64,000 nt of DNA, from contig NZ_LMHM01000016.1 in NCBI RefSeq assembly GCF_001427785.1, forward strand, positions 545,246 to 609,245. The letters run 5' to 3'. A program made the translations under genes and the position numbers. The notes under the pieces are model-generated. The model was given only the letters and a program-made list of their open reading frames with translations. It had not been told where the DNA came from and ran no database searches. Positions 29,109 through 36,837 of this stretch are shown one piece after another (the first letter of the stretch is position 1; the number at the start of each line of letters is the position of its first letter). This DNA is from Lysobacter sp. Root690 (GTDB lineage Bacteria > Pseudomonadota > Gammaproteobacteria > Xanthomonadales > Xanthomonadaceae).

Positions 29109-29419
29109 TTGTGCACGACTAGCCCAACCGGACCAAGGCAACCTGGCGATCGCTTTCGACTACAACTGATGCCCCGGGTGAACGCACGCTTATCCTCAAG
29201 ATCGAGGACAAGCTCGCCGGGCACACGCTGAAACTGGCGCAAACGCTACACTTGCGCAAAGACGCGAGTCGCCAGCCGGATCGGTCCGCGCGTGCTGGAT
29301 GGCGGCTCGATGCCATCGCACCGACGTCGCAGCGGCCGCATCCCAGGGGAATCCATCGTCAACGCCATCCATTACCGCGCCCGCCGTGGCCTCTTGCGGT
29401 CGACCGCGACACGGGCCAC

Positions 29420-30163
29420 ATGCTGAGCCTGATCGCCCGCCTATTGCTGCTCGCTGGCGTCGCGCTGCTGGCAGCCGGCTTTTATTACGACGGCGAACGG
29501 CCGGCGCCCGGCGCGTTGTCGCCGTCGGTGCTCCACGATCCGTTGCAGACCCCGACCGCCCTGCCCGCCTTCGCGGCGCAGGCGGGCGGCGTCGACTACG
29601 AGATCACCCCGGTCGCCGAGTACGACATTTCCGGCTTGATCGTCAGCTGGCACGATTCGGAAACCTGGTGGGATCGCGAGCACGAGCAGAGCCGCGACTA
29701 TCTCAATGTCGCCGACCTGTGCATGGTCTGGGGCGCCAACGCCGCCGACGGCGCCTACGAGGCCATGAGTTTTTCCAACGGCCAGTGGGTCTGCTACATC
29801 AGCTACACCGACACGGACAAGGTCGGGCCGGCGCATGTGCGCGCGATTTCCAACAACCATATCCTGACCGACAACGAGGATGTCGCCCGGCAGATCCGCG
29901 GCCTCAAGGTCGGCGATCAGGTGCGCCTGCGCGGGCAGCTCGCCAGTTACAGCCATCATTCGGGCTTCGATTTCCAGCGCGGCACCTCGACCCACCGCGA
30001 CGATCAGGGCAATGGCGCCTGCGAGACGCTGTTCGTGCGCGAGGTCCAGCTGTTGCAGGCCGCGCCCGCCTGGCCAAGCACCCTGCGCTGGTTCGGCGCG
30101 CTGTTGCTGCTCGCCGGCCTGATCGGTTGGTATCGCGCGCCGTTCGGCGAACGTCAACGCTAG
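29420..30163 (+). CDS. Membrane protein of unknown function with a periplasmic domain between two helices
   Basis: A 247-residue protein with a transmembrane helix at each end (LIARLLLLAGVALLAAGFYY near residues 3-22 and LRWFGALLLLAGLIGWYRAP near the C-terminus). Between them lies a domain of about 190 residues with conserved-looking DSETWWDREHEQSRDYLNVA, DLCMVWG, NGQWVCYISY and SHHSGFDFQRGTSTHRDD, the last part resembling an OB-fold (KVGDQVRLRGQL). I do not recognise a named family. The ATG at 29420 begins the first helix; upstream in-frame sequence is not protein-like. Location right before the eCIS regulator seems incidental. Confidence 0.7.
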   Translation: MLSLIARLLLLAGVALLAAGFYYDGERPAPGALSPSVLHDPLQTPTALPAFAAQAGGVDYEITPVAEYDISGLIVSWHDSETWWDREHEQSRDYLNVADLCMVWGANAADGAYEAMSFSNGQWVCYISYTDTDKVGPAHVRAISNNHILTDNEDVARQIRGLKVGDQVRLRGQLASYSHHSGFDFQRGTSTHRDDQGNGACETLFVREVQLLQAAPAWPSTLRWFGALLLLAGLIGWYRAPFGERQR

Positions 30164-30414
30164 CTTGAACGGTCGTGGGTCGCTCACGCCGGCTCACCGC
30201 CCGGCCGCCTCGATAGAGAAGACCGGGGCTCGATCGGCCGATGTTGCAAATCCGAACACCGGGCGGTGACCGCCCGGCCGCGGTCACCGCGTTGATCGTG
30301 CTGCAACACCCCGAAACGCATCGAACCGACCCTTCACCGGCCAGCCGTCACGGCTGCGCGGCGAGGTTCGGCGACGCCGCGCGGGGCGGACTGGCACGGA
30401 CAGGGAGGCTGGCG

Positions 30415-31875
30415 ATGGAAGTGCCGTGTTGGGCGGTGGTGCCGCTGGCGAACGCGACGGCCGAACGACGCGCGGTGCAGGCCGCGCTCGCCGACTGCGC
30501 GCATCTGCGATTGCTGCCCGATGGCTATCTGCAGACGGCCATACGCTGCGCCGACGGCATCGTGCTGGTATCGGGTTCCGATGACCTGGACGCGGTGCTC
30601 GAATGCATCGCCGCGATTCGTCGCGAACGCCCGCGCATGGCGATCGTGGTGAGCATGCGCGATGCCGATGAATTCGAACTCGACGCGGTGATCCGCGCCG
30701 GCGTCAGCGATTTCGTCTCGCTGCCCGCGACCTGCGCCGAATGGGGCGCGCGATTGCAACGCGCCGGCGCCGAGGCGATGTCGGCGTCCGATAAAACGTG
30801 TGCTGCGTCGGCGCCGGCCGAGTCCGCCGAATCGTCCGCGCTCGAACCACCGCCCGCGATCCGCGGTTTCGTCCACGCCAGCCCGGCCTGCGCGGCCATC
30901 GCCGCGCGTCTGCCGGTGGTGGCCGGTTGCGACGCCAGCGTGTTGATCGTCGGCGAGACCGGCACCGGCAAGGAGGTCTGCGCGCAGGCCATCCACTACT
31001 TGTCCAAGCGCGCCGACCGGCCGTGGGTGGCGGTGAATTGCGGCGCGATCCCGGTCGATCTGGTCGAAAACGAACTGTTCGGCCATGTCAAAGGCGCCTA
31101 CACCAACGCCCACAGCGCCTGCACCGGCCTGGTGCGCGAGGCCGAGGGCGGCACCTTGTTTCTCGACGATGTCGACTGCCTGCCGCTGTCGGCGCAGGCC
31201 AAGCTGCTGCGCTTCCTGCAGGAGCGCGAGTACCGTCCGGTCGGTTCCAACACCGTGCATCGCGCCGACCTGCGGGTGATCGCGGCCAGCAACTGCAACC
31301 TGTGCGTGCTCGCGCAGAACGGCGGTTTTCGCCAGGACCTGTATTACCGGCTCAACGTGCTCAACCTGACCTTGCCGCCGCTGCGCCAGCGACGCGAGGA
31401 CATCGCCTTGCTGGCGCGGCATTTCTCCGCGCATTTCTCGCGCGAGTTCGGCCGCCCCTACGGCCGCTGCGGACCGGCGTTCACGCCCGGCGCGATGGAA
31501 CTGTTGCTGGCCCACGATTGGCCCGGCAATGTGCGCGAACTGCGCCATGTGATCGAACGCGCGGTGTTGCTCGCACGTGGTTCGATGCTGGCCCGAGAGG
31601 ACATTCAGATCGATGGCGCGCGAGGTGGCGAGTCCGACGAAATCGCATTGGTATCGATCGCCGATACCGAACGCGCCTCGTTCCGCAGTGCCAAGCAGCG
31701 CGTGGTCGACGACTTCGAACGTGGCTATGTCGAACGCCTGCTGGCGGTGCATGGCGGCAATGTCACCCACGCCGCACTGGCGGCGAAGAAGGACCGTCGC
31801 GCGTTCTTCGAGTTGATGCGCAAGCATCGGATCGAACCGAGCCGGTTTCGGTCGTTCGAGCATGAGCCGGGGTAG
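30415..31875 (+). CDS. Sigma-54 enhancer-binding regulator, probable activator of the eCIS operon
   Basis: A 486-residue AAA+ activator. Residues 1-115 resemble a receiver fold without a clear phospho-acceptor. Residues ~150-390 are the sigma-54 interaction domain with Walker A GETGTGKE (180-187), VENELFGHVKGAYTNA containing the sigma-54 contact loop (227-232), and Walker B LFLDD (251-252). The contact loop is GAYTNA where GAFTGA is usual, and Walker B has Asp-Asp where Asp-Glu is usual. The sensor region RQDLYYRLNVLNLTLPPLRQ and DWPGNVRELRHVIERAVLL are standard. A Fis-type helix-turn-helix closes the protein (VERLLAVHGGNVTHAALAAK). CAGGGAGG precedes ATG 30415. Seven hundred bases downstream lie an 18-bp repeat set and a -24/-12 promoter, making the eCIS operon its likely target. 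Confidence 0.88.
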   Translation: MEVPCWAVVPLANATAERRAVQAALADCAHLRLLPDGYLQTAIRCADGIVLVSGSDDLDAVLECIAAIRRERPRMAIVVSMRDADEFELDAVIRAGVSDFVSLPATCAEWGARLQRAGAEAMSASDKTCAASAPAESAESSALEPPPAIRGFVHASPACAAIAARLPVVAGCDASVLIVGETGTGKEVCAQAIHYLSKRADRPWVAVNCGAIPVDLVENELFGHVKGAYTNAHSACTGLVREAEGGTLFLDDVDCLPLSAQAKLLRFLQEREYRPVGSNTVHRADLRVIAASNCNLCVLAQNGGFRQDLYYRLNVLNLTLPPLRQRREDIALLARHFSAHFSREFGRPYGRCGPAFTPGAMELLLAHDWPGNVRELRHVIERAVLLARGSMLAREDIQIDGARGGESDEIALVSIADTERASFRSAKQRVVDDFERGYVERLLAVHGGNVTHAALAAKKDRRAFFELMRKHRIEPSRFRSFEHEPG

Positions 31876-31916
31876 AGGCTCAGGCTCGGGTCAGTCGCTC
31901 GGGCAAGTTTCGTTCT

Positions 31917-32267
31917 CCCTCATCCGCCCTGCGGGCACCTTCTCCCGCAAGCGGGAGAAGGGAATGACGTTGCCTCATCTCTTTGACTACTGAGCCCCTC
32001 TCCCGCATGCGGGAGAGGGGCTGGGGTGAGGGCTCGCGCTATAGCAGCCACGACGCAAACTATAGCCCGGCCCTCATCCGCCCTGCGGGCACCTTCTCCC
32101 GCTAGCGGGAGAAGGGAATGACGTTGCCTCATCCGCTTGACGACTAAGCCCCTCTCCCGCACGCGGGAGAGGGGTTGGGGTGAGGGCGCGCGCTATAGCA
32201 GCCACGACGCAACCTATCGCCCAGCCCCTCATCCGCCCTGCGGGCACCTTCTCCCGCATGTGGAACA
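31917..32267. repeat. 154-bp tandem repeat (two full copies and a truncated third), each with two hairpins
   Basis: Copies begin at 31917, 32071 and 32226 with CCCTCATCCGCCCTGCGGGC; the third breaks off after about 40 bases. Each full unit carries two nearly perfect hairpins, CTTCTCCCGC-nn-GCGGGAGAAG and CCCCTCTCCCGC-nn-GCGGGAGAGG. The pattern resembles repeated REP/BIME-like units. It separates the regulator from the promoter of the eCIS operon and could insulate it from read-through. Confidence 0.9.
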
Positions 32268-32359
32268 AGGAAGCCGTCGCATCTTCGCTCGAAGTCCCGC
32301 TTCCCGGCAGCGTCGCGCCTTCCCCGGGACATATCGCGAATCTCCAATGCACGTCCGCC

Positions 32360-32377
32360 CCAGGACAAAACCATCCC
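32360..32377 (+). promoter_or_regulatory. Putative enhancer site 1 for the sigma-54 activator
   Basis: CCAGGACAAAACCATCCC, about 185 bases upstream of the -24 element. It is the first of three near-identical 18-base repeats and lies 22 bases (two helical turns) before the second. Partial dyad, CAGGA ... TCC. Confidence 0.6.
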
Positions 32378-32381
32378 GATG

Positions 32382-32399
32382 CCAGGACAAAGACATCCT
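32382..32399 (+). promoter_or_regulatory. Putative enhancer site 2 for the sigma-54 activator
   Basis: CCAGGACAAAGACATCCT, which with the next G forms the dyad CAGGA-N8-TCCTG, the best inverted repeat of the three. It differs from site 1 at three of 18 positions. A two-fold symmetric site is what a Fis-type dimer would bind. Confidence 0.62.
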
Positions 32400-32461
32400 G
32401 CCTCCAAACGCTTGCACTCCAGTCGCCACGCTCACCGCGCGTGACCGATTGCCGATTTCCG

Positions 32462-32479
32462 CCAGGACGAAAACATCCC
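32462..32479 (+). promoter_or_regulatory. Putative enhancer site 3 for the sigma-54 activator
   Basis: CCAGGACGAAAACATCCC, 80 bases after site 2 and 66 bases before the -24 GG. It shares 16 of 18 positions with site 1. The distance is in the usual range for activator sites upstream of sigma-54 promoters. Confidence 0.6.
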
Positions 32480-32542
32480 ACCCAGGTTGTCACGCGAAAT
32501 ATCCACGCGAACGATTTCAAGCATTTACCCACCGTAAAAAAG

Positions 32543-32560
32543 TTGGCACCGCTCTTGCAA
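32543..32560 (+). promoter_or_regulatory. Sigma-54 (-24/-12) promoter of the eCIS operon
   Basis: TTGGCACCGCTCTTGCAA matches the sigma-54 consensus TGGCAC-N5-TTGC exactly, with GG at 32545-32546 and GC at 32557-32558 in correct spacing. Transcription would start near 32570, just before the ribosome site of the gene at 32590. This rules out the in-frame ATG at 32560, which lies inside the promoter. It is the only match this good that I noticed. Confidence 0.9.
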
Positions 32561-32589
32561 TGAATTACTCGCACAGAGGCAGGTTCGCG

Positions 32590-32880
32590 ATGGATGACAT
32601 CAACGCGGCATCAGCATGTGTCAGCAGCTTGGCCGGTTATCTGCGCGCCAATCCGCTCGCATGCGATACCGCCGAGGGCATCCGCCGCTGGTGGTTGCGA
32701 ACCGAACACGAGGTCGCCATGAACGAGTTGCAGGACGCACTGGAGTGGATGAAGCGATGCGGCGCGATCGAAGAGATCGTCGCCGCCGACGGTCGCCGTC
32801 GTTATCGGCGGCTCGGCGACGACGCCCAGTTGGCCGCGCTGGCGCAGGCGCATCACTCGAATCAGGCGCGCGAGGACTGA
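32590..32880 (+). CDS. Small winged-helix-like protein, first gene of the eCIS operon
   Basis: A 96-residue protein. The N-terminal half is helical and the segment ANPLACDTAEGIRRWWLRTE, then ALEWMKRCGAIEEIVAADGR and RRYRRL, suggests helix-helix-strand-hairpin as in a winged helix: 'AEGI..WWL', a helix with L..AL..M...G.I, and a wing with DGRRRYRR. I know no named family. AGAGGC lies nine bases before ATG 32590, which follows the promoter by about 20 bases. It abuts the next gene with no gap (TGA-GTG). A regulatory or chaperone-like role is possible. Confidence 0.7.
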   Translation: MDDINAASACVSSLAGYLRANPLACDTAEGIRRWWLRTEHEVAMNELQDALEWMKRCGAIEEIVAADGRRRYRRLGDDAQLAALAQAHHSNQARED

Positions 32881-33465
32881 GTGGCCAACTATCGCGCCAT
32901 CGCCGCCACCAGCACGGCCCTCGCCGGCTTGCTGCGCGATCGTTATCCGCGCGAGGAATTCGGCGCGGGGCTGGACGTCAGCTTGTACCAGACCCGCGAC
33001 TTCGAAAACCCGATGCAGGACGGCTTCTCGGTCTACCTGTTCCGCACCGCGATCAACGGCGCGGTGCGCAATCTCACCCTGCGCCGCTCGCCCGACGGCA
33101 AGCGTTTCCGCCCGTCGCTGCCGATCGACCTGTATTACATGATCACGCCGTGGGCGCAGGACACCGAGCGCCAGCTGCGCATGCTCGGCTGGGCCATGCG
33201 GCTGATGGAAGACACCGGCGTGCTCAGCGCGGGCCATCTCAACCACTATATGCCCGAGACCGACACCTTCGCCCCGCACGAGGCGGTCGAATTGATCTGC
33301 GACCCGTTGTCGCTGGCCGACTATCTGACCCTGTGGGACCGCCTGCGCCGCTTGCCGCCGTCGGCGACCTACGCGCTGCGCATGGTGTTGATCGATTCGG
33401 ACGTGACCATCGAAGACGGTCCCGCAGTGCAGACCCGGCGCTTCCAGATGGAGACCGCGACATGA
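32881..33465 (+). CDS. eCIS tail terminator/cap protein, DUF4255 (Pvc16/Afp16-like)
   Basis: A 194-residue protein with the DUF4255 layout seen in Afp16/Pvc16. It opens ANYRAIAATSTALAGLLRDR, followed by GLDVSLYQTRDFENPMQDG and FSVYLFRTAINGAVRNLTLR, then LPIDLYYMITPWAQDTERQL and a LGWAMRLMEDTGVL helix; these are the conserved stretches of the family. It starts with GTG at 32881, directly after the previous stop, and its stop overlaps the next gene by four bases. Family members bind the end of the tube and stop polymerisation. In PVC and Afp this gene is last; here it is near the front, a common alternative order. Confidence 0.88.
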   Translation: MANYRAIAATSTALAGLLRDRYPREEFGAGLDVSLYQTRDFENPMQDGFSVYLFRTAINGAVRNLTLRRSPDGKRFRPSLPIDLYYMITPWAQDTERQLRMLGWAMRLMEDTGVLSAGHLNHYMPETDTFAPHEAVELICDPLSLADYLTLWDRLRRLPPSATYALRMVLIDSDVTIEDGPAVQTRRFQMETAT

Positions 33466-34385
33466 GTGCGGTCCTGCGCGAAGGCGAAGTCGTACAGCGC
33501 AACGCCGCGCTCGGCCTGCGCTTCTGGGACGTGGCCGCGGCGACGTCGCTGATCGACGGCTTGAAGGTAGAGGTGTATCCGCTCACCCGCCCGAATGCGC
33601 GCAAGCCGGCGCTGCCCAATCCCAGCGGCGTGTACGTCGCCCATCGCGTGGATGGTCTGGCGTCGTTCGAATTCGATTCGTCCTCCGACCCGTTACAAGC
33701 ATGGAGCGACGCCGCCGCGGCCTCGCCGCCGCTGGGCGGCCGTTACCGCGTCGAAGTCAGCGATCCGCAAGGCCGCTATCTGCCGATCGCGTTCGATGCC
33801 GACCTGCCCGCGCGCGGCGTGTTGTCCTGGCTCGCGCCGTGGATGTCGCCGCCGCAGCCGATCGTCTGGCCGGGCGACGCCGCCTCGCCGCCGCTGCTGC
33901 TGATCGAACGCATCCCGCTGTTCTCCTCGCCCTCGCGCCCGCCGCCGCAACCGCTGGCGGTGGTCTACGCGCAGTTGCGCGAAGCCGGCAGCGGCCGCGT
34001 TCCGGCCTGGAGCCTGCTCGCGGTCGATATCGACGGCATGCGCTGCGGCCTGGGCATGGCCGATCGCGAAGGCCGGGTCGCGGTGATGTTCCCCTACCCC
34101 GAACCGCCGCGCGCCGTGTTGGCGTCGCCGCCGCAGGCGCGCAGCGATTTCCGCTGGACGCTGGAGCTGAGCGCGTACTGGTCGACGACCTCGCCGCCGC
34201 TCGATCCGATTCCGTCAATCCCCGATCTTGCCCACGTGCTCGGCCAACTGGTCGCGCCGTGCAGCGTGATCGATTCGCTGTCCTCGCCCGCGCCGCCGCG
34301 GCGACTGGATTACCGCCGGCCGTACCTGGCCAAGACCGAGGGCCAGAACGCGGCGGACGCGTCCTGGCTGTTGCTGTCCACCTGA
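33462..34385 (+). CDS. eCIS-associated protein of unknown function
   Basis: A 307-residue protein that I cannot assign. Features include LRFWDVAAATSLIDGLKVEV at the start, then SGVYVAHRVDGLASFEFDSS, GGRYRVEVSDPQGRYLPIAF and DADLPARGVLSWLAPW, which look like two beta-sandwich modules. A proline-rich segment (FSSPSRPPPQ) leads to a C-terminal part containing VYAQLREAGSGRVPAWSLLA and a second beta-rich module. No signal peptide and no membrane segment are present. The ATG overlaps the preceding stop (ATGA). Genes of this kind between the DUF4255 protein and the first sheath recur in eCIS loci as I recall them, perhaps as baseplate or sheath accessory factors. Confidence 0.6.
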   Translation: MSAVLREGEVVQRNAALGLRFWDVAAATSLIDGLKVEVYPLTRPNARKPALPNPSGVYVAHRVDGLASFEFDSSSDPLQAWSDAAAASPPLGGRYRVEVSDPQGRYLPIAFDADLPARGVLSWLAPWMSPPQPIVWPGDAASPPLLLIERIPLFSSPSRPPPQPLAVVYAQLREAGSGRVPAWSLLAVDIDGMRCGLGMADREGRVAVMFPYPEPPRAVLASPPQARSDFRWTLELSAYWSTTSPPLDPIPSIPDLAHVLGQLVAPCSVIDSLSSPAPPRRLDYRRPYLAKTEGQNAADASWLLLST

Positions 34386-34454
34386 TGACTGCACGCCCGA
34401 CCGCGCCGCGCCCGCGTGCCGCTTCGCATGCCGCTCTTGGCAAGGAGAATTGCT

Positions 34455-36365
<1,911 letters not shown>

Positions 36366-36380
36366 TCGGAGAGCAAGCAC

Positions 36381-36833
36381 ATGGCCACCCTTCGCGATCG
36401 CCCGTACGTGCAATTCAACTTCCTCGTCGACCTGGGCGACGGGGTCACCGACGGGCCGCAGGCCGGGTTTCAGGAACTCAGCGGCATCGGCATGGAAGTC
36501 ACCGTGTCCGAATACCGCACCGGCAACGCCAAAGAAAACAGCGTGATGAAAATCACCGGCATGAACAAATCCACCGACGTGACGATGAAACGCGGCGTGA
36601 TCGGTTCGCTCAACCTCTACCAGTGGCTCGACCAGATCCGCAACGGCGATCAGAAAGCCATGCGCACGGTCACCATCCATCTGCAGAACGAGGATCACAC
36701 CCAGATCGTGCAGACCTGGAAGCTGTTGCGCGCGCGAATCATCAAGCACACCAGCGGCCCGTTCAACGCCAAGGGCACCGACGTGGCGATGGAAGAACTG
36801 GTGCTGGCCTACGAACGGCTGGAGATGGAGTAA
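36381..36833 (+). CDS. eCIS inner tube protein 1
   Basis: A 150-residue tube subunit of the T4-gp19/Hcp-like family (Pvc1/Afp1). It begins ATLRDRPYVQFNFLVDLGDG, followed by GFQELSGIGMEVTVSEYRTG and MKRGVIGSLNLYQWLDQIRN, and ends with the usual MEELVLAYERLEME. It lies 15 bases after sheath 1. Its acidic and basic faces fit a hexameric ring. The close relative at 39788 is the second tube-type protein. Confidence 0.94.
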   Translation: MATLRDRPYVQFNFLVDLGDGVTDGPQAGFQELSGIGMEVTVSEYRTGNAKENSVMKITGMNKSTDVTMKRGVIGSLNLYQWLDQIRNGDQKAMRTVTIHLQNEDHTQIVQTWKLLRARIIKHTSGPFNAKGTDVAMEELVLAYERLEME

Positions 36834-36837
36834 GACC

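Noticed and set aside
31917..32267. CRISPR array
   Set aside because: The repeats are contiguous 154-bp units with internal hairpins and no unique spacers; no cas gene is present.
32560..32589. ATG at 32560 as start of the first eCIS gene
   Set aside because: It overlaps the -12 element of the sigma-54 promoter and lies before the expected transcription start; 32590 has a ribosome site.
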